Source: Williamsia sp. (lineage in GTDB: Bacteria; Actinomycetota; Actinomycetes; Mycobacteriales; Mycobacteriaceae). From it: a stretch of DNA of 63,512 nt. Of the stretch, positions 1 through 7,711 are shown in pieces. The stretch spans positions 29,428 to 92,939 of the forward strand of contig NZ_JAEMTF010000007.1 in assembly GCF_016462415.1 (NCBI RefSeq), given 5' to 3'. The position numbers and the translations under genes were made by a program. Each line of letters begins with the position of its first letter. Position 1 is the stretch's first letter. Below the pieces are notes generated by a model. That model saw nothing but the letters and a program-made list of their open reading frames with translations, searched no databases and was not told the origin of the DNA.

Positions 1-83
1 CCCGCGATGATGTCCGGGTCGGTGACGACGGTGTCGGCGGGCAGGGCCGCGATCAGTCCGTCGAGGGTGAGGGTGTCGGCCAT
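1..83 (-). CDS. FAD-linked oxidase/dehydrogenase, N-terminal fragment
   Basis: Only the first 27 codons lie in the window; the gene runs off the left edge. The visible N-terminus contains LIAALPADTVVTDPDIIAG, the usual opening of GlcD/FAD-binding type 4 oxidases, just before the PP-loop FAD domain. Such flavoproteins oxidise 2-hydroxy acids or similar substrates, but the substrate cannot be judged from this piece. The ATG sits 6 nt after a TACTCT -10 box, so the message is probably leaderless. Family call is moderate because so little is visible. Confidence 0.6.
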   Translation of the reverse strand, partial: MADTLTLDGLIAALPADTVVTDPDIIA

Positions 84-89
84 CACACC

Positions 90-95
90 AGAGTA
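90..95 (-). promoter_or_regulatory. leaderless -10 box of the FAD-linked oxidase
   Basis: TACTCT (TANNNT) on the minus strand ends 6 nt before the ATG at 83, the spacing expected when transcription starts at the start codon. No clear -35 box. Confidence 0.5.
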
Positions 96-150
96 ACCGC
101 GGGTGCGATGTGCGCCAGGAAAAATGGGATGACACGGTCACGAGAAGGCC

Positions 151-156
151 TACGAT
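151..156 (+). promoter_or_regulatory. leaderless -10 box of the DUF5302 gene
   Basis: TACGAT lies 6 nt before the ATG at 163, and no Shine-Dalgarno sequence is present. This supports a leaderless transcript. Confidence 0.5.
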
Positions 157-162
157 GAGCGC

Positions 163-339
163 ATGTCTCCCGAACCCGACGCCACCGAGTCCGATCAACG
201 CAAGGCGTTCCGAGAGGCCCTGGAGCGCAAGAAGAAAGCGAATCATCTGAGCGAGGAGCACCTCGACGCCGGTTCGAAGGCCGCCGGGTCCCGCGGCAAC
301 AAGTCGCACCAGCAGCAGTTCCGACGCAAGAGCGTCTAG
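163..339 (+). CDS. DUF5302 family small protein
   Basis: A 58-aa, highly charged protein opening MSPEPDATESDQRKAF and ending in a basic QQQFRRKSV tail. It matches what I know of the short actinobacterial DUF5302 family, with a lysine/arginine-rich centre and a conserved Gly-Ser-Lys stretch near residues 37-47. Function is unknown; the composition would suit nucleic-acid or ribosome association, which is inference. It has its own leaderless-type promoter and ends 7 bases from the stop of the convergent acyl-CoA synthetase gene. Confidence 0.75.
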   Translation: MSPEPDATESDQRKAFREALERKKKANHLSEEHLDAGSKAAGSRGNKSHQQQFRRKSV

Positions 340-346
340 ACACGTC

Positions 347-2029
347 TCACGCGCGCTGCGTCAGATCCTCCTCGCGGAACTCGACATCGTCGGCCGGCGC
401 GTTGCGCAGTTCCACCCGCCGGATCTTGCCGCTGATGGTCTTCGGTAATTCCGCGAACGCGATCCGGCGCACGCGCTTGTATCCGGCGAGGTGTGTGCGG
501 CTGTGGTCGAAGATCGCGCGTGCGGTCTCCGGTGACGCCTCCCAGCCGGGCGCCAGCACGATGTAGGCCTTCGGGACCGACAGGCGCAGCGCGTCCGGGG
601 CCGGGACCACCGCGGCCTCGACCACCGCATCGTGTTCCAGCAGAACCGATTCCAGCTCGAACGGGCTGATCCGGTAGTCGCTGGACTTGAACACGTCGTC
701 GGTACGGCCGACGTAGGTGATGTATCCCTCCTCGTCGCGGCTGCCCACGTCGCCGGAGTGGTAGTAGCCGCCCGCCATCGCCGCGGCGGTCTTCTCGGCG
801 TCCCCGTGATAGCCGGTCATCAGGCCCAGGGGGCGGTGCGCGAGGTCGATGCAGATCTCACCCTCGGCGACGCCCGCCTCGCCGGTGGCCGGGTCGACCA
901 GTTCGATGACATAGCCCGGACACGGTCGTCCCATCGAGCCGGATTTCAGTGGCTGGCCGGGTGAGTTCGCGATCTGCACGGTGGTCTCGGTCTGGCCGAA
1001 GCCGTCCCGGATGGTCACACCCCACTGCGCCCGCACGCGTTCGATCACCTCGGGGTTCAACGGTTCGCCTGCGCCGACCGCCACCCGCGGCGGGGTGGTC
1101 AGCGACCCCAGATCGCTCTGGATGAGCATGCGCCACACGGTCGGCGGGGCGCAGAAGCTCGTCACGCCGCACCGCTGCATCTGCGCCATCAGCGCCGCGG
1201 CGTCGAACCGGGTGTAGTTGTAGATGAACACGCACGCCTGCGCATTCCACGGAGCGAACACGTTCGACCACGCGTGCTTGGCCCACCCCGGCGACGAGAC
1301 GTTGAGGTGGATGTCGCCGGGGCGCAGGCCGATCCAGTACATGGTCGACAGATGGCCCACCGGGTACGACGCGTGTGTGTGTTCGACCAGCTTCGGCTTC
1401 GAGGTGGTGCCGGAGGTGAAGTACAGCAGCAGGGTGTCGTCGGCGCGTGTGGTGTGTGAGGCGACGAAATCGGCATCAGCCCGGAGGGAATCGGCGTAGT
1501 CGATCCACCCCGACACCGGCCCGCCGACGGCGATCCGGGTGTGCGAGGCACCGACCGCGTCGAACGAGGCGGCCAACTCGCTGCGCGCGATCACGTGGGA
1601 GACGCCGCCACGCTCGATGCGATCGGCGATGTCGGCCTCGGCCAGCAGGGTGGTCGCCGGGATGACCACCGCCCCCAGCTTCATCGCCGCGAGCATCACC
1701 TCCCACAGCTCCACCTGGTTGGCCAGCATCAGCAGGATGCGATCTCCGGGCGCGATGCCGGTGTCCCGCAACCACCCGGCGACCTGATCGGACCGCGCAC
1801 TCATCTCGGCGTAGCTGACCTGCGTCTCGCCGCCGTCCTCCTCGACGATCCACAGCGCCGGGCTGTTGTTGTCGGCCGCCACCACGTCGAACCAGTCCCG
1901 AGCCCAGTTCCACTCGTCGAGATCGGGCCACGTGAACTGCGCGACGGCGGCGTCGTAGTCGTCGGAATGGGTCAGCAACAGGTCCCGTGCGGCTCGGAAC
2001 TGTGCGGTCGCCGTGTCTTCGCCGGTCAT
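347..2029 (-). CDS. AMP-dependent acyl-CoA synthetase (ACSM/medium-chain type)
   Basis: Adenylate-forming enzyme, 560 aa, expected to activate a carboxylic acid to its CoA thioester via an acyl-AMP. Motifs seen: P-loop YFTSGTTSKPK, GFGQTET, GYYHSGD, VGRTDDVFKSSDYRISP (A8 hinge) and PKTISGKIRR with the C-terminal catalytic Lys. The DVFKSSDYRISPFE variant is typical of ACSM/butyrate-like ligases rather than long-chain FadDs. The ATG at 2029 is preferred over one 17 codons upstream because AGAGG precedes it at good spacing and the family homology begins there. It is divergent from mmsA, so it may feed branched or short acyl-CoA into that pathway. Substrate is not determinable. Confidence 0.9.
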   Translation of the reverse strand: MTGEDTATAQFRAARDLLLTHSDDYDAAVAQFTWPDLDEWNWARDWFDVVAADNNSPALWIVEEDGGETQVSYAEMSARSDQVAGWLRDTGIAPGDRILLMLANQVELWEVMLAAMKLGAVVIPATTLLAEADIADRIERGGVSHVIARSELAASFDAVGASHTRIAVGGPVSGWIDYADSLRADADFVASHTTRADDTLLLYFTSGTTSKPKLVEHTHASYPVGHLSTMYWIGLRPGDIHLNVSSPGWAKHAWSNVFAPWNAQACVFIYNYTRFDAAALMAQMQRCGVTSFCAPPTVWRMLIQSDLGSLTTPPRVAVGAGEPLNPEVIERVRAQWGVTIRDGFGQTETTVQIANSPGQPLKSGSMGRPCPGYVIELVDPATGEAGVAEGEICIDLAHRPLGLMTGYHGDAEKTAAAMAGGYYHSGDVGSRDEEGYITYVGRTDDVFKSSDYRISPFELESVLLEHDAVVEAAVVPAPDALRLSVPKAYIVLAPGWEASPETARAIFDHSRTHLAGYKRVRRIAFAELPKTISGKIRRVELRNAPADDVEFREEDLTQRA

Positions 2030-2126
2030 CGGATCCTCTTCGTGGTGGTCATCGGTGTGTGCAGAAGCTAGGATATGCAACTATAGCGTGACGGCCACCA
2101 CTAATCGTCGAGTTTGGGGTACAGCA
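2030..2126. promoter_or_regulatory. divergent promoter region, acyl-CoA synthetase / mmsA
   Basis: A 97-bp intergenic region with an AT-rich core (around 2068-2090, including TATGCAACTATAG) unlike the GC-rich flanks. Both divergent genes must start here. A GTGGTGG/CCACCAC inverted pair brackets the core about 45 bases apart. I cannot place -35/-10 pairs with confidence. Confidence 0.4.
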
Positions 2127-3647
2127 ATGACCACAGAGATTCCGCACTTCGTCGACGGCGTGCGCCGTCCCGGGACGTCCGGCCGCAGCGCCGACGTGAT
2201 GAACCCGAGCACCGGTGAGGTGCAGGCCACGGTGCCGTTGGCGTCGGTGGACGAGGTGAACGAGGTGGTCGCGTCGTCGGTCGCGGCGCAGCAGATCTGG
2301 GGCGCGTGGAACCCGCAGCGACGTGCGCGGGTGATGATGCGTTTCGTCGATCTGGTGAACCAGAACGCCGACGAGCTGGCCGAGCTGCTCTCGATCGAGC
2401 ACGGCAAGACCGTCGCCGACGCGCGTGGCGACATCCAGCGTGGTGTCGAGGTCATCGAGTTCGCCATCGGGATCCCGCACCTGTTGAAGGGCGAGTTCAC
2501 CGAGGGCGCGGGCACCGGTATCGACGTGCACTCGGTGCGCCAGCCGCTGGGCGTGGTCGCCGGCATCACCCCGTTCAACTTCCCGGCGATGATCCCGCTG
2601 TGGAAGGCGGGACCGGCGCTCGCGTGTGGCAACGCCTTCATCCTCAAGCCCAGTGAGCGCGATCCGTCGGTTCCGCTGCGACTGGCCGAGCTGTTCCTCG
2701 AAGCCGGGCTGCCCGCCGGGGTGTTCCAGGTGGTCCAGGGCGACAAGGTCGCCGTCGACGCGCTCCTCGAGCACCCGGACGTGCAGGCGCTGGGCTTCGT
2801 CGGATCGTCGGACATCGCGCAGTACATCTACGCCACCGCCGCCGCGCACGGCAAGCGTTCGCAGTGCTTCGGCGGCGCGAAGAACCACATGATCATCCTT
2901 CCCGACGCCGATCTCGACCAGGCCGTCGACGCGTTGATCGGCGCCGGTTACGGCAGCGCGGGTGAGCGCTGCATGGCCATCAGCGTCGCGGTCCCGGTGG
3001 GGGAGCAGACCGCTGCCCGACTGCGCGACCGGCTGATCGACCGGGTCAACGCCCTGCGGGTCGGGCACAGTCTCGACCCGAAGGCCGATTACGGCCCGCT
3101 GGTGAGTGCGGCGGCGCTGGAACGGGTGCGCGACTACATCGATCAGGGCGTCGAGTCCGGTGCCGAACTGGTCATCGACGGTCGCGACCGCGCGAGTGAC
3201 GACCTCACCTTCGGCGATGCCACGCTCGAGGGTGGCTATTTCATCGGGCCCACACTGTTCGATCACGTCACCCGGGACATGTCGATCTACACCGACGAGA
3301 TCTTCGGGCCCGTGCTGTGCATGGTCCGCGCCGCCGACTACGAGGAGGCGCTCGCGTTGGCATCGGATCACCAGTACGGCAACGGTGTCGCGATCTTCAC
3401 CCAGGACGGTGACGCGGCCCGCGACTTCTGCGCCCGCGTCCAGGTGGGCATGGTCGGGGTCAACGTCCCGATCCCGGTTCCGGTGGCGTACCACACCTTC
3501 GGCGGCTGGAAGCGGTCCGGATTCGGCGACCTCAACCAGCACGGGCCCGCGGCGATCCAGTTCTACACCAAGGTCAAGACGATCACGACGCGCTGGCCGT
3601 CGGGGATCAAGGACGGCGCCGAGTTCTCCATCCCCACCATGCAGTGA
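2127..3647 (+). CDS. mmsA: methylmalonate-semialdehyde dehydrogenase (CoA-acylating)
   Basis: CoA-acylating aldehyde dehydrogenase, 506 aa, the normal MmsA length. It converts methylmalonate semialdehyde (valine) or malonate semialdehyde to propionyl- or acetyl-CoA. The family signature GERCMAIS around the catalytic Cys, FNFPAMIPLW in the cofactor domain, and FGGWKRSGFGD near the C-terminus are present. The ATG at 2127 begins MTTEIPHFVDG, as in homologues; an in-frame extension upstream lacks homology. It is the first gene of an operon with an acyl-CoA dehydrogenase and mmsB, together giving distal valine catabolism. Confidence 0.96.
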   Translation: MTTEIPHFVDGVRRPGTSGRSADVMNPSTGEVQATVPLASVDEVNEVVASSVAAQQIWGAWNPQRRARVMMRFVDLVNQNADELAELLSIEHGKTVADARGDIQRGVEVIEFAIGIPHLLKGEFTEGAGTGIDVHSVRQPLGVVAGITPFNFPAMIPLWKAGPALACGNAFILKPSERDPSVPLRLAELFLEAGLPAGVFQVVQGDKVAVDALLEHPDVQALGFVGSSDIAQYIYATAAAHGKRSQCFGGAKNHMIILPDADLDQAVDALIGAGYGSAGERCMAISVAVPVGEQTAARLRDRLIDRVNALRVGHSLDPKADYGPLVSAAALERVRDYIDQGVESGAELVIDGRDRASDDLTFGDATLEGGYFIGPTLFDHVTRDMSIYTDEIFGPVLCMVRAADYEEALALASDHQYGNGVAIFTQDGDAARDFCARVQVGMVGVNVPIPVPVAYHTFGGWKRSGFGDLNQHGPAAIQFYTKVKTITTRWPSGIKDGAEFSIPTMQ

Positions 3648-3657
3648 CGGGCGACGA

Positions 3658-4821
3658 ATGACGATTCTCGATGAGCGGTTGACCGACGACGAGCGCGTCA
3701 TCGTGGACACCGCGGCTGCGTTCGCGGCCAAACGGATAGCGCCGTTCGCCCTGGAATGGGATGAGAGCAAGCACTTCCCGGTCGACGAGCTGCGAGAGGC
3801 GGCCGAGCTCGGCATGGGGGCCATCTACTGCGATGAGCAGTTCGGTGGCAGCGGACTCAGTCGGGTCGACGGTGTACGGATCTTCACCGCCCTGGCCGCG
3901 GCCGATCCGACGACGGCGGCGTTCCTGTCGATCCACAACATGGCGACCTGGATGGTCGACTGCTACGGCACCGATGAGCAACGTGCGCAGTGGGTTCCGC
4001 GGATGGCATCGATGGAACTGATCGCCAGTTACTGCCTGACCGAGCCGGCGGCCGGATCGGATGCGGCGGCGCTGAGCACCAAGGCGGTCGCCGACGGCGA
4101 CGACTACGTTCTCACCGGGGTGAAACAGTTCATCTCCGGCGCGGGCACATCGGACGTGTACATCGTCATGGCGCGGACGGGTTCCGATGGTGCCGGCGGT
4201 ATCTCGACCTTCATCGTCGAGAACGGGACACCAGGGCTGTCGTTCGGTGCGCAGGAGAAGAAGATGGGTTGGCACGCGCAGCCCACCGCCCAGGTGATCT
4301 TCGACGGCGTACGTGTGCCCGCCGCGAACCTCGTGGGCGGACCCGATGCGGTGGGCACCGGGTTCCGGATCGCGATGAACGGACTCAACGGTGGTCGCCT
4401 GAACATCGCGGCGTGTTCGCTGGGTGGTGCGCAGGAAGCGCTCGATCGTTCGCTGAAGTATCTCGACGAGCGGGAGGCGTTCGGCGGCAAGCTGATCGAC
4501 GAGCCCACCATCCGGTTCGCGCTCGCCGACATGGCGACCGACCTGGAGGCTTCTCGCGGTCTGCTGTTGCGGGCCGCTGCCGCCCTCGACGCCGACGACC
4601 CGGACAAGGTGACATTGTGTGCGATGGCGAAACGGTTCGTCACCGACCACTGCCACTCGATCGCCGACCAGGCCCTTCAGCTGCACGGTGGGTACGGCTA
4701 CCTCCACGACTACGGGCTGGAGAAGATCGTGCGCGACCTGCGGGTGAACCGGATCCTGGAGGGCACCAACGAGATCATGCGTGTGGTCGTGGGCCGCGCG
4801 CTGGCGAAAGGCGTGAGATGA
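3658..4821 (+). CDS. acyl-CoA dehydrogenase, probably isobutyryl-CoA dehydrogenase
   Basis: FAD enzyme of 387 aa that inserts a C2-C3 double bond into an acyl-CoA. The ACAD signatures CLTEPAAGSDA (flavin side), LHGGYGYLHDY and ILEGTNEIMR are visible; the Glu in ILEGT is the usual catalytic base position of short-chain ACADs. It starts 10 nt after mmsA and its stop overlaps the mmsB start by 4 bases. Position between mmsA and mmsB argues strongly for isobutyryl-CoA as substrate, although sequence alone would only give short/branched-chain ACAD. Confidence 0.92.
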   Translation: MTILDERLTDDERVIVDTAAAFAAKRIAPFALEWDESKHFPVDELREAAELGMGAIYCDEQFGGSGLSRVDGVRIFTALAAADPTTAAFLSIHNMATWMVDCYGTDEQRAQWVPRMASMELIASYCLTEPAAGSDAAALSTKAVADGDDYVLTGVKQFISGAGTSDVYIVMARTGSDGAGGISTFIVENGTPGLSFGAQEKKMGWHAQPTAQVIFDGVRVPAANLVGGPDAVGTGFRIAMNGLNGGRLNIAACSLGGAQEALDRSLKYLDEREAFGGKLIDEPTIRFALADMATDLEASRGLLLRAAAALDADDPDKVTLCAMAKRFVTDHCHSIADQALQLHGGYGYLHDYGLEKIVRDLRVNRILEGTNEIMRVVVGRALAKGVR

Positions 4822-5687
4822 CAACCATCGGGTTCCTCGGACTGGGCAACATGGGCGGCCCCATGGCGGCCAACCTGGTCGCCGCCGGCCACACCGTCGC
4901 CGGATACGACCCGGTCCCCGCCGCCGCAGACGCTGCCGCTGCGACCGGAGTGCTCGTCGCCGAGACGGCGATCCAGGCCGTCGAGCGCGCCGAGGTCGTG
5001 ATCACCATGCTGCCCAGCGGGGCGCTGGTCCGCTCGGCCTACGCGGAGATCCTCCCGGTCGCCCAGGACGGGGCGGTGTTCATCGACAGCTCCACCATCT
5101 CGGTCGACGACGCGCGGGACATGAACGCCCTGGCCGCGAAGTTCGGGTTCGCGCAGGTCGACGCGCCCGTATCCGGCGGCGTCAAGGGTGCGACCGCGGG
5201 AACCCTGGCGTTCATGGTCGGCGGTGTCGACGCCGCGTTCGCCGCGGTGCAGCCCGCGCTGGAACCCATGGCGGGCAAGGTCATCCACTGCGGTGGGCCG
5301 GGGAGTGGGCAGGCGGCGAAGGTCTGCAACAACATGGTGCTCGCCGTGCAGCAGATCGCGATCGGCGAGGCGTTCGTCCTCGCCGAGAAGCTGGGTCTGT
5401 CGGCGCAGTCGCTGTTCGACGTCATCACCGGTGCGACCGGGAACTGCTGGGCGGTCAGTACCAACTGCCCGGTCCCCGGACCGCTCCCGACCTCGCCCGC
5501 GAACAACGACTTCACCCCGGGTTTCGCCACCGCGCTGATGAACAAGGACCTCGGGCTGGCCATGGCCGCGGTCGAATCCACCGGCGCCACCGCGCCTCTG
5601 GGCTCGCATGCGGCCGAGCTGTATCGGGCCTTCGCCGCCGACAACGGGGCCAAGGACTTCAGCGCGATCATCGAGACGCTGCGCTAG
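4818..5687 (+). CDS. mmsB: 3-hydroxyisobutyrate dehydrogenase
   Basis: NAD-dependent beta-hydroxyacid dehydrogenase of 289 aa oxidising 3-hydroxyisobutyrate to methylmalonate semialdehyde. The N-terminal Rossmann motif GFLGLGNMGGPMA, the substrate motif DAPVSGGVKGA and the catalytic Lys region GQAAKVCNNM are intact. The ATG overlaps the preceding stop (ATGA), so translation is probably coupled. It is last in the operon and converges with a MarR gene 15 bases downstream. Confidence 0.95.
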   Translation: MTTIGFLGLGNMGGPMAANLVAAGHTVAGYDPVPAAADAAAATGVLVAETAIQAVERAEVVITMLPSGALVRSAYAEILPVAQDGAVFIDSSTISVDDARDMNALAAKFGFAQVDAPVSGGVKGATAGTLAFMVGGVDAAFAAVQPALEPMAGKVIHCGGPGSGQAAKVCNNMVLAVQQIAIGEAFVLAEKLGLSAQSLFDVITGATGNCWAVSTNCPVPGPLPTSPANNDFTPGFATALMNKDLGLAMAAVESTGATAPLGSHAAELYRAFAADNGAKDFSAIIETLR

Positions 5688-5702
5688 GAGCGGCGGCAGC
5701 GG

Positions 5703-6206
5703 TCAGAAGTCGCCCGCGCTGCGGCGCAGTGTCTCGATCGTCTCGACGAGGGACCGGGCCTGTTCTGGTGGCACGCCGATGTCGGCGAACACAGCCCGGT
5801 TGAGGGTGACGGTCGCCTCTTGGACGGTGGAGCGGCCGATCGAGGTGATCTCGACGAGCGTGGTCCGGCCGTCGGTCGGGTGGGGGACCCGCGTGACGAG
5901 GCCGGCCGACTCCAGGCGTCGGATCGCGTGGGTGACGCTCGTGACGTGGACCTGCAGGCGAACGCTGGCCTTGGTGATCGGCAGCGATCCGGTGCGGCTG
6001 AAGGCCAGCAGTCGGAGGAGCTCGAAGCGGGAGAAGCTCAGGTCGAACGGGCGCAACGCCGACTCGACACGGGCGAGCAGGATCTGGTGGGCGCGCATCA
6101 CAGAGGTGACGGCGACCATCCCGTCGGCCACGTCGCCCCAGCCGGCGGCCTCCCAGTTGTCGCGCGCCTTGGCGATCGGGTCGAACCCGGGGCTGTCGGA
6201 CGGCAT
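5703..6206 (-). CDS. MarR family transcriptional regulator
   Basis: A 167-aa winged-helix regulator. The MarR core spans about residues 45-135: FSRFELLRLLAFS, the recognition helix region LQVHVTSVTHAIRRLE, and the wing VPHPTDGRTTLVEIT with its conserved DGR. MarR dimers usually bind a small ligand and repress a neighbouring operon. The gene faces away from udgB and converges with mmsB; its target is not evident. An inverted repeat just upstream of its start is the obvious autoregulatory operator. Confidence 0.92.
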   Translation of the reverse strand: MPSDSPGFDPIAKARDNWEAAGWGDVADGMVAVTSVMRAHQILLARVESALRPFDLSFSRFELLRLLAFSRTGSLPITKASVRLQVHVTSVTHAIRRLESAGLVTRVPHPTDGRTTLVEITSIGRSTVQEATVTLNRAVFADIGVPPEQARSLVETIETLRRSAGDF

Positions 6207-6213
6207 CTGTCTA

Positions 6214-6228
6214 TTGTTACCGAAACAA
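6214..6228. promoter_or_regulatory. candidate MarR operator
   Basis: TTGTTACCGAAACAA: 5-bp perfect arms around a 5-bp centre, ending 8 bases upstream of the MarR ATG at 6206. It overlaps the AACAAT sequence that would serve as its -10 box. An AAAC-AA-GTTT palindrome overlaps it at 6223-6232. Position and size fit MarR autorepression; binding is inferred. Confidence 0.5.
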
Positions 6229-6240
6229 GTTTGTGGACTG

Positions 6241-6963
6241 TCACAACCCGGCGAAGTCGGACGCTTCGGTCAGTACCGCTTCCAGCATCGCGGGGGTCAA
6301 TCGGCCGGTGAAGGTGTTCTGCTGGCTCACGTGATAGCAGCCGAAGAGCCGGATCGGCGGTGCGTCGATGTCGCTGTGGTCGCTCATGGGGAGGTCGACG
6401 TGCACGCCGTGACCGAACTTCGGTCGCGGCCGGGGGATCTCGCGACCGTGCGTCTCCAGGGCGTTCAGTGCGGCCTGCCACCCGAACCCGCCGAGCGACA
6501 TGACCGCCTTGACCGTGGGCGTCAGCAGGGTGAGTTCGCGTTGTAGCCAGTGCGAGCACTCGTCGCGTTCGGCTGGGGTCGGCTTGTTGGCCGGGGGAGC
6601 GCAGTGCACGGGCGCGGTGATGCGCGTGCCGCGCAGCTCGAGCCCGTCGTCGGCGGATACCGACGTGGGCTGATTGGCGAGTCCGACCGCGTGCATCGCC
6701 GCGAACAGGACGTCCCCGCTGCGGTCGCCGGTGAACATCCGCCCGGTGCGGTTGGCGCCGTGCGCAGCCGGTGCCAGGCCGATGATGAGCAGTGACGCAT
6801 CGGCGGGACCGATGCCTGGAACGGGACGCCCCCAGTAGGTCTCGTCGGCGAAAGCCCGGCGCTTCTCCCGCGCCACCCGCTCGCGCCACTCGACCAGCCG
6901 GGGACATGCCCGGCATTCGCAGATCGCGGCGTCGAGGGTGTCGAGGTCGGGCACGGGCGTCAC
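6241..6963 (-). CDS. udgB: uracil-DNA glycosylase, family 5 (UDGb)
   Basis: Base-excision repair enzyme of 240 aa that removes uracil and some other deaminated bases, acting on the nucleoid. The family 5 motif [16 protein letters not shown] is intact, as is the C-terminal [13 protein letters not shown] motif. Four Fe-S-ligating cysteines are visible: CRAC near residues 17-20, one in RDECSHW and one in FGCYHVS. GTG start at 6963, 6 nt after a TAGCGT -10 box that overlaps the promoter of the divergent acetyltransferase gene. Length is normal for M. tuberculosis-type UdgB. Confidence 0.92.
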   Translation of the reverse strand: MTPVPDLDTLDAAICECRACPRLVEWRERVAREKRRAFADETYWGRPVPGIGPADASLLIIGLAPAAHGANRTGRMFTGDRSGDVLFAAMHAVGLANQPTSVSADDGLELRGTRITAPVHCAPPANKPTPAERDECSHWLQRELTLLTPTVKAVMSLGGFGWQAALNALETHGREIPRPRPKFGHGVHVDLPMSDHSDIDAPPIRLFGCYHVSQQNTFTGRLTPAMLEAVLTEASDFAGL

Positions 6964-6969
6964 GAGTCG

Positions 6970-6979
6970 ACGCTACGCT
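6970..6979. promoter_or_regulatory. overlapping divergent -10 boxes (udgB / acetyltransferase)
   Basis: ACGCTACGCT reads TACGCT on the plus strand (6974-6979) and TAGCGT on the minus strand (6970-6975). Each is followed by 6 nt and then a GTG start (6986 plus, 6963 minus). The two -10 hexamers share the central TA, a symmetric arrangement that could launch leaderless transcripts in both directions. Confidence 0.6.
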
Positions 6980-6985
6980 GCGATC

Positions 6986-7711
6986 GTGATCGCGAGTCTG
7001 ACGCGCACCGACATCGTGCGGGCGCTCTCGTTGCTCGGATTGAGTGCCGGCGACATCGTGCTGTGCCACTCCTCGCTGTCGAGCATCGGACGGGTCGTCG
7101 GCGGCGCCGCAGCCGTGGTCGGCGCAATAGCGGATGTGGTGGATACGACGGGGACCTTTGTGGTGCCGACGTTCAGCGGTGAGATCGACACCCCTTTCAC
7201 GCCGGACACTCCGACGCGTATGGGCGCCATCCCGAGTGCGGTTCTGGCATGGCCCGGCCGGAAACGTAGTTCGCACCCGCAGGCGTCGGTTGCGGCCGTC
7301 GGTGCTGAGGCCGCCGCCATCTGTGCGCGACAACCGTTGGCGTACGCGCTGGGCGCGGACTCGCCATTCGATGAGATCGTCCGTCGCAACGGCAAGATCT
7401 TGCTGCTCGGAGTCGGACACAACAGGAGTTCGATGCTGCACCACTCCGAATCGTTCGTCAGGAACCATCGACGGAAGATTCGACGGTTTCCCGTGGTCGA
7501 GAACGGCGACGTCGTGTGGATCGAGACACCAGATGTAGGGAACGACAATGACACCTACTTTCCAGCCGTCGGAGCCGAGTTCGAGCAGGCCGACGACTCC
7601 GTTCGTGTCGGGTGGGTTGGTGCTGCGGAGTCAAGGCTGTTCGACGCGAGGCGGTATGACAGGTTCGCGCAACACCGTCTGACCGAACTGCGTCAGAAGG
7701 GTGGCGGCTGA
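6986..7711 (+). CDS. AAC(3)-type aminoglycoside N-acetyltransferase family protein
   Basis: A 241-aa antibiotic_NAT-fold protein. N-terminal IVRALSLLGLSAGDIVLCHSSLSSIGR, then TFVVPTFSG and the family core SSHPQASVAAVGAEA with the conserved His and Ser, then LLLGVGHNRSSMLHHSE. AAC(3) enzymes transfer acetyl from acetyl-CoA to the 3-amino group of aminoglycosides, but many chromosomal actinobacterial members have no proven drug substrate. I chose GTG 6986 because it follows a TACGCT box by 6 nt and starts where family homology starts; an in-frame ATG at 6938 lies inside udgB. Its 3' end overlaps the convergent HNH gene by 19 bases. Confidence 0.85.
   Translation: MIASLTRTDIVRALSLLGLSAGDIVLCHSSLSSIGRVVGGAAAVVGAIADVVDTTGTFVVPTFSGEIDTPFTPDTPTRMGAIPSAVLAWPGRKRSSHPQASVAAVGAEAAAICARQPLAYALGADSPFDEIVRRNGKILLLGVGHNRSSMLHHSESFVRNHRRKIRRFPVVENGDVVWIETPDVGNDNDTYFPAVGAEFEQADDSVRVGWVGAAESRLFDARRYDRFAQHRLTELRQKGGG

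Noticed and set aside
2049-3824. 591-aa open frame on the minus strand across mmsA
   Set aside because: Shadow of the GC-rich coding strand: composition is Arg/Gly/Asp/His-rich with no family motif, and it overlaps a well-supported gene entirely. The same applies to long antisense frames such as 13996-15687, 41267-43384, 46103-48361, 55407-57236 and 60669-62492.
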